From positions 1 through 64,000 of the forward strand of contig NZ_CP040272.1 in NCBI RefSeq assembly GCF_013393905.1: DNA of 64,000 nt, in the 5' to 3' direction. Made by a program: the position numbers and the translations under genes. Positions 26,177 to 33,899 of the stretch are shown here, piece by piece. Source of the DNA: Nostoc sp. C052 (GTDB lineage: Bacteria; Cyanobacteriota; Cyanobacteriia; Cyanobacteriales; Nostocaceae). How positions within the stretch are numbered: the first letter of the stretch is position 1; every line of letters starts with the position of its first letter. The notes under the pieces are model-generated. The model was not told where the DNA came from. It did no database searches and saw nothing but the letters and a program-made list of their open reading frames with translations.

Positions 26177-27367
26177 TTAAAACTCAAACTCTAAGGGAAA
26201 AATGACGGTGAAAGTAGAACCAACGCCTACCTGTGACACTAGGTTAATTTCACCCCGCAATAGTTTTACTAACCGCGAGACAATCGCTAATCCCAATCCT
26301 GTACTATCAGGAAGATAGGGGCGATCGCTAGAACTGACGCGAAAATAGGGTTCAAATATTTGGGCTTGGTTTTCGGGGGCAATGCCAACTCCAGTGTCAG
26401 AAACCGCGATCGCCCATCTTTGATTCTCCAACATCTGACACATAATAATAATAGTCCCCGACTCTGTATAACGAATCGCATTACTAATAAGATTTGTGAC
26501 AATTTGTTGCAACTGAAAAGAGTCTGTTAATGGTTTTTCAGGAGCGCGTTCGCAATCTACTACGATTTGTAAATTTTTCCCCGCAGCTAAAGGTTCCAAC
26601 ATTTCACACACGTTATCAATTAATTCACGCACATCGGTAGGCACTAATTGGATTTTTATCTGCCCTGCTTCATAGCGCGAAAGTTCTAATACATCATTGA
26701 TTAGATGGAGTAATTGTCTACCATTGCGTAGTACCCGCTCAATATGTTCTAAATTGGTATAGTTGTCTTTTATTTCAGTCTTGCGTCGTTGTTGGCGTAA
26801 AAACAAATCCGAGTAGCCAATAATGGAAGTTAAAGGATGTTTCAATTCGTGGGCGAGTTGGGAAAGATATTCTTGATTGGCGCTAATTAACCGCGTCAGT
26901 TCCTCATTATGAAGAGTTAGTGATAACTGCAACTGTTTTAATTCTCGTAAGCGTTCCTCAACATAACTTTTAAAACATCGAGCGATCGCTTCATCTACGA
27001 TTGCATCAATTAAACGTATAGAACGAATTATCTCTACAGGTGTTCCCTCTAATAAATCTCCTTGTAGAGCATCAAATATTACTGTCCGTAGCAGATGATA
27101 TTCTCTGGCAATTTCTGCTGGATCAAAGCCTTGTTCGGCTCGAATCGCTCCATGCTGAAAACTCGCAGTAACCATTGACTGAATATCATTATCCTGAGAC
27201 TTTGAAAGCACCGTCACCATCGCTTTCAAAACATCAGGAATGTGATCTTTTACCGATGTATAAGATAAGTCATCAGCGCTTTCAATCCGTCTATCCTTGC
27301 GAACAGCTAAAATCCATTTATCAAGGATGATGTCAGTTTTTTCAGCCAGTAGTTGACTAAAATCCAT
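26177..27367 (-). CDS. Sensor histidine kinase with RsbRD-type N-terminal domain
   Basis: A 396-residue soluble kinase. The N-terminal part (about 1-140; LAEKTDIILDKWILAV ... FDPAEIAREYHLLR) resembles the RsbRD/RsbT co-antagonist sensor domain. A coiled linker follows, then the DHp domain with LAHELKHPLTS (His173), N box NLISNAIRY, G1 DTGVGI and G2 GLGLAI. All kinase motifs are present. No response regulator gene is adjacent. A similar domain combination is seen in circadian- and stress-related kinases of cyanobacteria; the signal is unknown. Confidence 0.9.
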   Translation of the reverse strand: MDFSQLLAEKTDIILDKWILAVRKDRRIESADDLSYTSVKDHIPDVLKAMVTVLSKSQDNDIQSMVTASFQHGAIRAEQGFDPAEIAREYHLLRTVIFDALQGDLLEGTPVEIIRSIRLIDAIVDEAIARCFKSYVEERLRELKQLQLSLTLHNEELTRLISANQEYLSQLAHELKHPLTSIIGYSDLFLRQQRRKTEIKDNYTNLEHIERVLRNGRQLLHLINDVLELSRYEAGQIKIQLVPTDVRELIDNVCEMLEPLAAGKNLQIVVDCERAPEKPLTDSFQLQQIVTNLISNAIRYTESGTIIIMCQMLENQRWAIAVSDTGVGIAPENQAQIFEPYFRVSSSDRPYLPDSTGLGLAIVSRLVKLLRGEINLVSQVGVGSTFTVIFPLEFEF

Positions 27368-27664
27368 TATGTTAAATTCAGCTAGGAGATAGATGAGTGA
27401 ACTTCTATATCCAAATAGTTTAACGACTAGAGTGGTGTTTCAACAAAAATAGTGATATGTTTCACCTACCAAAAGAAATAGATTTTATAAATTCTTTTGT
27501 TGCTGAAATTATGCTTGATTACCGAAAAGTCAGGGTATGCACTTGATTGAAGTAACAAAATAAACAAGATTGAGCATAAGACAGATACTTTCACGGAAGC
27601 ATTGATGTTATATTATGTATATCAATGTTATAGTGTACATAACTTTGTTTTGAATTAGAGTAAG
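27368..27664. promoter_or_regulatory. Probable promoter region of the ABC transporter operon
   Basis: AT-rich sequence shared by the divergent kinase and transporter operon. At 27601-27632 the block ATTGAT...ATCAAT is an inverted repeat combined with the direct repeat TGTTATA, looking like an operator or promoter. It lies just upstream of the riboswitch. No exact NtcA site (GTA-N8-TAC) was found. Confidence 0.4.
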
Positions 27665-27860
27665 TCAGCCTAATCCAGCAGATCACAGTGCGTGAGGTTG
27701 GAGCGGAGGAACCAAATTGTGGGGCGTATCTCAAAGAAAGTGAGGAGTTAGAAGTTACTTTACTAAAACATTCAACTCGTACTCATAACTTTCTTCAGAA
27801 GGGCATCTCTCAGCCCTAGCCCGTCAGCTAACTTCGTAGGCATTGAGAGGAGACTGAAGA
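27665..27860 (+). promoter_or_regulatory. c-di-AMP riboswitch (ydaO/yuaA leader), copy 1
   Basis: The leader holds the conserved blocks of the ydaO/yuaA class: GGAGCGGAGGAACCAAATTG near 27701-27720, GGGGCGTATCTC (27721-27732), a variable arm, and CCGTCAGCTAACTTCGTAG (27821-27839) enclosed by CTCTCA/TGAGAG. An outer stem TCTTCAG (27792-27798) / CTGAAGA (27854-27860) closes the 3' part. About 95 nt remain before the permease start at 27955. This class binds cyclic di-AMP and usually turns expression off. I recognised it by motif; no covariance search was run. Confidence 0.85.
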
Positions 27861-27954
27861 GACGGCATTTTTATAATGTTCCGATCTTATCAGTGTCCAA
27901 GGCTGGTACTGCTCAAACTTTTTGTACCTGCACTTAAATCTGTTGGGGTCGTAG

Positions 27955-28806
27955 ATGATATTTCAACTAAATTTAGCAGCGATCGCCGCGATCGCAGCGC
28001 AAGCCACTTGGAAAAAGACAAAACCTGTCATCCTTAAAGATGTCTTCATTCTACCTGTATTGGGCTTCTTGGGAATAATTGTGTTGTGGTGGATTGTTGC
28101 ACTTGCCAACCATGAATTAATGCCCACTCCACCAGAAGCGCTAATCGCGAATCTAGACTACATCTTAAATCCCTTCTATCAAAGAGGCCCAGGTAACTTA
28201 GGAATTGGTTGGCTGTTGATAGCAAGTCTGCGTCGGGTATTACTAGGCTTTTTGTTAGGTGCGGTAGTAGCGATTCCTCTAGGGTTTCTAATTGGTATGT
28301 CCAGACCGGCAATGCTAGCACTTAATCCGATCATTCAAATTTTTAAACCCGTATCGCCTCTGGCTTGGCTACCCATTGCCTTAGCCATTTTTAATTTAGC
28401 AGAACCTTCCGCCATTTTTGTCATCTTTATTACCTCCCTATGGCCGACAATTATTAATACCGCCTTAGGAGTTTCTAGCGTTCCCCAAGATTATTTAGAT
28501 GTGGCGCGAGTGTTAGAAATGCCACGTTGGCGACGGATTACAAAAATCATTTGGCCTGCAAGTTTGCCATATATTTTTACAGGTTTGCGAATTAGTTTAG
28601 GCATAGCTTGGCTAGTAATCGTTGCCGTGGAAATGCTGACAGGTGGTATTGGTATCGGCTTTTTCGTCTGGGATGAGTGGAGTCGTTTAAACCTGAGTTC
28701 AGTGTTTTTAGCTGTGTTTGTAATTGGCTTAACTGGGTTAATTTTAGATTACGCTGTGGGCAAAATTCAAGAATTAGTCACCCATCGTCCTACAACTTCC
28801 AACTAA
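27955..28806 (+). CDS. ABC transporter permease, NrtB/CmpB family
   Basis: A 283-residue inner-membrane permease of the nitrate/bicarbonate/cyanate/sulfonate (SsuC-like) family, with about six membrane helices. The cytoplasmic EAA-type loop is DYLDVARVLEMPRWRRITKIIWPASLP. It is the first gene of a three-gene operon (permease, binding protein, ATPase) preceded by a c-di-AMP riboswitch. Length and motif resemble NrtB and CmpB, but substrate cannot be decided from the permease. Confidence 0.92.
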   Translation: MIFQLNLAAIAAIAAQATWKKTKPVILKDVFILPVLGFLGIIVLWWIVALANHELMPTPPEALIANLDYILNPFYQRGPGNLGIGWLLIASLRRVLLGFLLGAVVAIPLGFLIGMSRPAMLALNPIIQIFKPVSPLAWLPIALAIFNLAEPSAIFVIFITSLWPTIINTALGVSSVPQDYLDVARVLEMPRWRRITKIIWPASLPYIFTGLRISLGIAWLVIVAVEMLTGGIGIGFFVWDEWSRLNLSSVFLAVFVIGLTGLILDYAVGKIQELVTHRPTTSN

Positions 28807-28894
28807 TTAAACGGGATTTTAAATTTTAGATTTTGGATTTTCAATTCTTCAATCCAAAATTTAATAATATCTGTTCGCGCAGCGTCTAAGGGAA

Positions 28895-29026
28895 CTCCAA
28901 GAAATAAATTATCTTATCCAATATTGTGGGGTGGGCAACATGAGCGCCCAGTCCATAGATAGGGCGGGCGAGACGCCCACCCCACAAGAGTTAATTGAAT
29001 ATTTTTTATTTGTCAGTCCCTAATCG
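28895..29026. repeat. Dispersed inverted-repeat element inside the operon
   Basis: Runs from CTCCAAGAAATAAATTATC through TTGTGGGGTGGGC ... GCCCACCCCACAAGAG to ATTTGTCAGTCCCT. The reverse complement of the same element, with a shorter centre, lies at 43741-43836. The GTGGGGTGGGC/GCCCACCCCAC arms form a strong hairpin between the permease and binding-protein genes, which could lower downstream expression. Confidence 0.8.
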
Positions 29027-29078
29027 AATAAATCTAAAATCCAAAATCCGAAATTGATCCACCAATGGAGCGACAAGA

Positions 29079-30521
29079 ATGGGTGATAATAACTGGACTC
29101 GACGAGACTTTATTAAAGGAATCGGAGCAACCACAACGGGAATAGCGCTATCTTCCTGTGCGATTTCAGGAGATAGATCCGCCAAAGGACTAACAGAAGA
29201 AGCCTTAGCTGTACAACCAGTAGTTAGATCCCAAGACTTAGAAAAAGCTGATATTACCGTTGGTTACGTTCCTGTTAATGATTGTGCGCCATTTGCGATC
29301 GCCTGGAAAAAAGGTTTCTTCCGCAAATATGGTTTGAACGTCACACTCAACCGCGAGGCCAGTTGGGCTACTTCCCGCGACGGTTTAATATTTGGTCGCC
29401 TGGATGCTTCGCCCGTCGTATCTGGTGCTGTCACCAATGCCAGAATTGGTGCCGAAGGCGCACGCCACGCCCCCTTGTGTGCAGCCATGACTATTCACCG
29501 CCACGGTAACGCCATGACGATGAACAAAGCTATGTGGGATTTTGGGCTGCGTCCGTGGTACGAGTATCAACAACAATATGGTGATGGCGCACTAGAAGCC
29601 TTTGGGCGCGATTTCCGAGGCTACTTTGACAAGCAGCCGCCAGAAGGCAAAGTCTGGGCGGTCGTTTTGAGTTCCGCCATTTACGAATACTTTGTCCGCT
29701 ACGTATCCGCCGCCGCTGGTGTAGACCCTCTCAAAGAGTTTCGGATCATCATCGTTCCGCCTCCCCAAATGGTGACAAACGTGCGGATTGGTGCGATGCA
29801 AGCTTACATGGTTGCAGAACCCTGGAATACACGAGCAATTACAGGTAATGAAAACATCGGTTTTACCTTCGCCCAAGGTAAAGAAGTTTGGGTAGGACAC
29901 CCAGATCGTTTATTGGGGGTGATGGAATCTTTTATTGACAAATATCCCAAAACTTATCGTTCCCTCGTCAAAGCGATGATTGAAGCTTGTCAATATTGCA
30001 GCAAAGTAGAAAACCGCCAAGAAGTAGCCGAACTGCTGACAGAACGTTCCTTTACAGGTGCTAGACCAAAAAAGAAAGATGCCCCAATCGCGAAATTTAC
30101 AAGTCCGGGAATTCTCGGTAACTATAACTATGGCGGCTTTGACGGCAAAGATCGCACCATCCAAGCCGCTGACACCACGATTTTCTTTGATATCCCTGAC
30201 AACATTCCCCAACAGCCAGGAGAACACTCAACATTTTTATGGAGATCCAGAAGTATGTGGTTGATGACACAAGCAGCGCGGTGGGGACAAATTCATAAAT
30301 TCCCCAAAAATGCCGAGAAACTAGCCGAACAAGGTTGGAGAACAGATTTATATCGGGAGATAGCATCGGAAATGGGCATCAAATGTCCCAAGGATGATTA
30401 CAAGGTTGAACCACCAGAAGTATTTATAGATAAGAAAGGCTTCGATCCTAGCGATCCGGTCGGCTATCTAAATAGTTTTGCCATCAGGGCTAACGCTCCC
30501 TCTCGTTTTTTCATGTCTTAA
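29079..30521 (+). CDS. ABC transporter substrate-binding protein, NrtA/CmpA family
   Basis: A 480-residue solute-binding lipoprotein. The N terminus has a twin-arginine motif (TRRDFIKG) followed by ATTTGIALSSCA, where Cys27 is a likely lipid attachment site. The body matches the NrtA/CmpA family (ADITVGYVPVNDCAPFAIAW near the start; RIGAMQAYMVAEPWNTRAI in the middle). It is somewhat longer than typical NrtA or CmpA. Candidate ligands are nitrate, bicarbonate, cyanate or a related anion; I cannot choose from the sequence. It is the middle gene of the operon. Confidence 0.92.
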   Translation: MGDNNWTRRDFIKGIGATTTGIALSSCAISGDRSAKGLTEEALAVQPVVRSQDLEKADITVGYVPVNDCAPFAIAWKKGFFRKYGLNVTLNREASWATSRDGLIFGRLDASPVVSGAVTNARIGAEGARHAPLCAAMTIHRHGNAMTMNKAMWDFGLRPWYEYQQQYGDGALEAFGRDFRGYFDKQPPEGKVWAVVLSSAIYEYFVRYVSAAAGVDPLKEFRIIIVPPPQMVTNVRIGAMQAYMVAEPWNTRAITGNENIGFTFAQGKEVWVGHPDRLLGVMESFIDKYPKTYRSLVKAMIEACQYCSKVENRQEVAELLTERSFTGARPKKKDAPIAKFTSPGILGNYNYGGFDGKDRTIQAADTTIFFDIPDNIPQQPGEHSTFLWRSRSMWLMTQAARWGQIHKFPKNAEKLAEQGWRTDLYREIASEMGIKCPKDDYKVEPPEVFIDKKGFDPSDPVGYLNSFAIRANAPSRFFMS

Positions 30522-30573
30522 AATAGCAAGTTTAAATTTTGATTGATTGAGTAAATTATTTGCGGAGCATTGG

Positions 30574-31413
30574 ATGATGGAATATACCTCATTACCTATT
30601 AATACTCAGAACCAAGTTCTGCCCCGCCCTGGATTTTTAGAAATTGAAAATTTAGTCAAGTCTTATCCGACACCTGATAAAGATAACTTTGTCGTTTTAG
30701 ATGGAGTTAATCTGACTATTGGTGAAGATGAATATATTTCTGTAATTGGTCACTCAGGTTGTGGGAAATCAACTCTATTAAAGATAGTAGCTGGTTTAGA
30801 AAAAGCCACTTCCGGCTCAGTCAGGCTAGATGGCAAAGAAATTCGTCAGCCGGGAGCCGAAAGGATGATGGTATTTCAGAACTATTCGCTGTTACCTTGG
30901 TTAACAGTGAGAGAAAATATCCGTTTAGCCGTGGATGAAGTGTTAAAAAATGCTAATCGGGCTGAAAAAATTAGCATTGTAAATCAACACTTGGCAATGG
31001 TAAACTTGACGGCGGCGGCTGACAAATATCCCAATGAAATTTCTGGAGGTATGAAACAACGAGTAGGTATTGCCAGAGCCTTAGCAATTCGTCCCAAAAT
31101 GTTACTAATGGATGAACCTTTTGGGGCATTAGATGCACTAACTCGTGGCAAATTGCAGCGCCAGGTATTGGATATTTGGGAAAATAATCGTCAAGCAGTA
31201 ATGATGATTACCCACGATGTAGACGAAGCAATTTATATGTCTGATCGCATCGTCTTGATGACCAATGGCCCATCTGCTAGTATCGGGGAGATTTTAGAAG
31301 TTCCTTTTGATCATCCACGCGATCGCGCCACCATGCGAAACTCAAAAGAGTATTTTGAACTCCGCAACCATGCCCTAAATTTCCTGGATCGATATTTTGC
31401 CCAAGACGAGTAA
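30574..31413 (+). CDS. ABC transporter ATP-binding protein, NrtD/CmpD family
   Basis: Cytoplasmic ATPase of the operon. Walker A is GHSGCGKS, Q loop FQNYSLLPWL, signature ISGGMKQR, Walker B LLMDEPFGALDAL and switch His ITHDVDEA. It resembles NrtD/CmpD and lacks the extra C-terminal binding-protein-like domain of NrtC/CmpC. I chose the ATG at 30574 because a GGAG sits 6 nt upstream; an in-frame TTG at 30547 would add nine residues. The operon has one ATPase gene, as in cyanate-type transporters. Confidence 0.92.
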   Translation: MMEYTSLPINTQNQVLPRPGFLEIENLVKSYPTPDKDNFVVLDGVNLTIGEDEYISVIGHSGCGKSTLLKIVAGLEKATSGSVRLDGKEIRQPGAERMMVFQNYSLLPWLTVRENIRLAVDEVLKNANRAEKISIVNQHLAMVNLTAAADKYPNEISGGMKQRVGIARALAIRPKMLLMDEPFGALDALTRGKLQRQVLDIWENNRQAVMMITHDVDEAIYMSDRIVLMTNGPSASIGEILEVPFDHPRDRATMRNSKEYFELRNHALNFLDRYFAQDE

Positions 31414-31439
31414 ATTAGATTATCATTTTTTTTAGTGGG

Positions 31440-31645
31440 TAGCCTAATTCAAATTCATGAAAGCTGGATTTGGAACGGAGGAACCATATTGTGGGGCGTA
31501 TCTCATAGAACATGAGGAGTTAAGAGTCACAAGTTAAGAATTATTAATATTAACTCAGCACTCACCACTCAGCACTCAGTACTCCTAAGAGAGAGACACC
31601 TTCCAGTCTTAGCCCGTCAGCTAACTCCGTAGGCAATGGAAGGAA
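31440..31645 (+). promoter_or_regulatory. c-di-AMP riboswitch (ydaO/yuaA leader), copy 2
   Basis: A second leader of the same class starts right after the ABC operon. It has GGAACGGAGGAACCATATTG, GTGGGGCGTATCTCAT, and GCCCGTCAGCTAACTCCGTAG (shown split: GCCCGTCAG, CTAACTCCGTAG), with the CCTTCCA/TGGAAGG stem at 31600-31606 / 31637-31643. The core is nearly identical to copy 1, while the variable arm differs. It precedes the universal-stress-like gene at 31811. Confidence 0.85.
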
Positions 31646-31690
31646 CCCCCAAGATTTTGGCTGTAATACAGTTATTATTGGGGTTTCCTT
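31642..31690 (+). terminator. Possible expression-platform hairpin after riboswitch 2
   Basis: GGAACCCCCAA (31642-31652) can pair with TTGGGGTTTCC (31678-31688). The stem overlaps the last bases of the riboswitch closing stem, as in a terminator-type expression platform. The following T tract is poor (CTTGAC), so termination is uncertain. Confidence 0.5.
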
Positions 31691-31810
31691 GACTGATTTC
31701 AGATTTGAGATTTTGGTTATCGTCACTCAAGCTAAAATCCAAAATCTAAAATCTAAAATTTGTCCCCCTGCTTCTCATTGCTAATTCATTTCATTAGGAG
31801 AAGTAAAGCT

Positions 31811-32446
31811 GTGCAAATCAAACCAATGTTAGCACGTCTGCAAAGTGCCACAGGTCGAGATGACTTAATTGAACAAATGGTACTCGTGCCAGAACCAAAA
31901 AAACCTTTTTCTGAAAAACTTCAAAGCTCAAAAGCAGTTAACTTAATTGTTGCTTATGACGCATCTCCCAACAGTCATACAGCACTAGATATTGCTTTTT
32001 GGATTGCCCATCAAACGCGTTTAGCCACTAATGCAGAAGTTACAGTTCAAGCTGTTTATGTGATAGAAGATAATCAAAGTAGTCAATATTCAAATATCTT
32101 GAGTTTTCCAACACAACAGTTTCCGTTGGAATGTCAAGTTAGTGAAGTATCAAAATCTGTCACACAGGTATTAACTCAACCCAAATTACAGACTGTGGTA
32201 ACTCCCCTGCAACAAGCAGATATAATTCTCTGGCAAGCGCGAAGTTTAGCTGAAGAATGGCAGGGTTCCTTTAAATCTCATTTGCGGTTTGGCTGCATTT
32301 CTACAGAACTTAGCAAAGTTGTTGAATCAGAAGCGGCTGATATTCTGTTTCTAGGTTGCAACTCTGTCAATCATCCGATGATTGAGGCTCTAGGTTCTAA
32401 TTTCCCCTGTGCCGTTTTGGGTATTCCCAGTAGTATTGATGAATAA
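31811..32446 (+). CDS. Universal-stress-protein-like protein under riboswitch control
   Basis: A protein of about 211 residues with a UspA-like fold: LIVAYDASPNSHTALDIAFW begins the alpha/beta domain, and ADILFLGCNSVNHPMIEALG ends it. The usual G-2x-G-9x-G(S/T) ATP motif is not clear. I chose GTG at 31811 because TTAGGAG (31794-31800) lies 10 nt upstream; an in-frame ATG at 31760 would add 17 residues with no ribosome site. It is followed by a terminator. USP domains are found in several c-di-AMP-responsive systems, which fits the leader. Confidence 0.78.
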   Translation: MQIKPMLARLQSATGRDDLIEQMVLVPEPKKPFSEKLQSSKAVNLIVAYDASPNSHTALDIAFWIAHQTRLATNAEVTVQAVYVIEDNQSSQYSNILSFPTQQFPLECQVSEVSKSVTQVLTQPKLQTVVTPLQQADIILWQARSLAEEWQGSFKSHLRFGCISTELSKVVESEAADILFLGCNSVNHPMIEALGSNFPCAVLGIPSSIDE

Positions 32447-32493
32447 TCGCTCTTTAAAATTTCAGTAATTTTTGTCAAATTTTGATCTGAGAA

Positions 32494-32524
32494 AAGTCAC
32501 CTAAAACTACTAGGTGGCTTTTTT
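32494..32524 (+). terminator. Rho-independent terminator
   Basis: AAGTCACCT (32494-32502) pairs with AGGTGGCTT (32512-32520), followed by a T run (TTTTTT). It ends the universal-stress-like gene. Confidence 0.85.
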
Positions 32525-32539
32525 AGCTACAGAAAAGTT

Positions 32540-33238
32540 ATGAAACACGAACTATTTTTTTATGACTTTGAAATAAAATATTATCAATGGCGATTAAAAG
32601 AAGCACAAAAAGAATATGAATCTGGCTTTGAACGCCTATCACAAATGAACTCTTATTTTGTCAGACTAACACTTGAAGCAATACAAGCTCTTTCTCCAAA
32701 GGAACAATCTCGAATACTACCAATACTGATCAGGATATCTGAAAGACAATTACTTGAATTTATTGGCGATAATATAACTGATGAAGAAAAAGAAATATTA
32801 AAACGTTTTGATATTGTAAAGAAAAATCAGAACTTAAGAAAAAAGCTTCACGAGGAAGAGAAAATATTTAAGAAATATCCAAAAAACAAACTAAAAAAAA
32901 TAATTAAAAATGCCTTGATTGAAATATTACAGCCAACTTTTTATTCAGATATTTGCTTTGACACACAAATAGATCGTAATTGGAAGGTTACAACTTTTGT
33001 AGACATTGCAGATGGCTACTCTTACTATTATTCACATTCAATAGTTTTGCTGGATGAGCAAAAAGCAGAAACTAGAATTGGTTCATTTACAATAAATTTA
33101 CCTGCTTGGCTAGGCTTATATCCAAGTGGGTGGCTTTTTATGAGTGATGAGGATGTGTATCAATCAGCAAATGCGATCGCTGCTCTTTGTAAGTATTTTA
33201 TAGAAGCTTTTACGGAGTGGAATCGCATCGATTTATAG
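32540..33238 (+). CDS. Hypothetical protein, 232 residues
   Basis: I do not recognise this protein. The N-terminal 130 residues are Lys/Glu-rich and predicted helical (QWRLKEAQKEYESGFERL; KKYPKNKLKKIIKNALIEIL). The C-terminal 100 residues are more globular with aromatic patches (DGYSYYYSHSIVLLDEQ, SFTINLPAWLGLYPSGWLF). No signal peptide or membrane helix. Base composition is more AT-rich than its neighbours, which may indicate acquisition. ATG at 32540 lies 16 bp after the terminator. Confidence 0.7.
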   Translation: MKHELFFYDFEIKYYQWRLKEAQKEYESGFERLSQMNSYFVRLTLEAIQALSPKEQSRILPILIRISERQLLEFIGDNITDEEKEILKRFDIVKKNQNLRKKLHEEEKIFKKYPKNKLKKIIKNALIEILQPTFYSDICFDTQIDRNWKVTTFVDIADGYSYYYSHSIVLLDEQKAETRIGSFTINLPAWLGLYPSGWLFMSDEDVYQSANAIAALCKYFIEAFTEWNRIDL

Positions 33239-33899
33239 CACCTATCTTGAAAGTAGAGCTTTTGTATTGTAGACGATAATCAACAAAAATCTACTTATAG
33301 AACAATACGCTTGGGTTAAGAAAAATTGTAGCTTGAATGAAGCAAACTGCAACCTAACAAAGCCCTGGAAATATTGGGTCTACGTGCCTCAACCCAATCT
33401 ACACAACACAACTTAAGTTTTTTGACACTAAGGAATAAGAATTAAATAAAATACAATTTATGTCCCTGGTTTACCTCACCCTCAATTCCTCATTCTTATA
33501 AAGGAGAAGGAAGCTAGAGACAGAATGAAGTTTTGCATTTTATTTAATCTACGTTTATAACCCAAGTTTATTGACTTATAGAGGGTGATAAAAGATAGCA
33601 AATATAATCATTCTAATTAAATAAATCGCTATAAACAAGCAATTAAAAATTAAAAATCGACAGCATACAATTAATGTTTACGTGCTAAGTTTCTTAATAT
33701 TTTTACCAAGAGATGGTAAAAAGTTATATCTTTCGCTGGATGAGGGTTTCAACCCTTAGAGAGATGCTTTAAACAGCTAAATTCTACGATTCTGATCTAA
33801 AGAGTTAGGTATTGCCATAGGTAAAAACAATAAATACTAAGAGTTGCTTCTCAAGAAATTCTTAATTCCCTAATTTTAAACTTAGAAAAAGGAAATCCA
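33239..33899. other. Long gene-free region upstream of the repeat-protein gene
   Basis: About 660 bp, AT-rich, with no convincing gene. A small dispersed fragment ATACGCTTGGGTTAAG (about 33306-33321) is shared with 62149-62164. The last 100 bp (AATCCAATG with AAAAAGGAAATCC) contain the leader and ribosome site of the 1039-residue protein gene. Confidence 0.5.

Noticed and set aside
29264..30366. Several long open frames opposite the binding-protein gene
   Set aside because: They are antisense shadows of a clearly conserved coding sequence.
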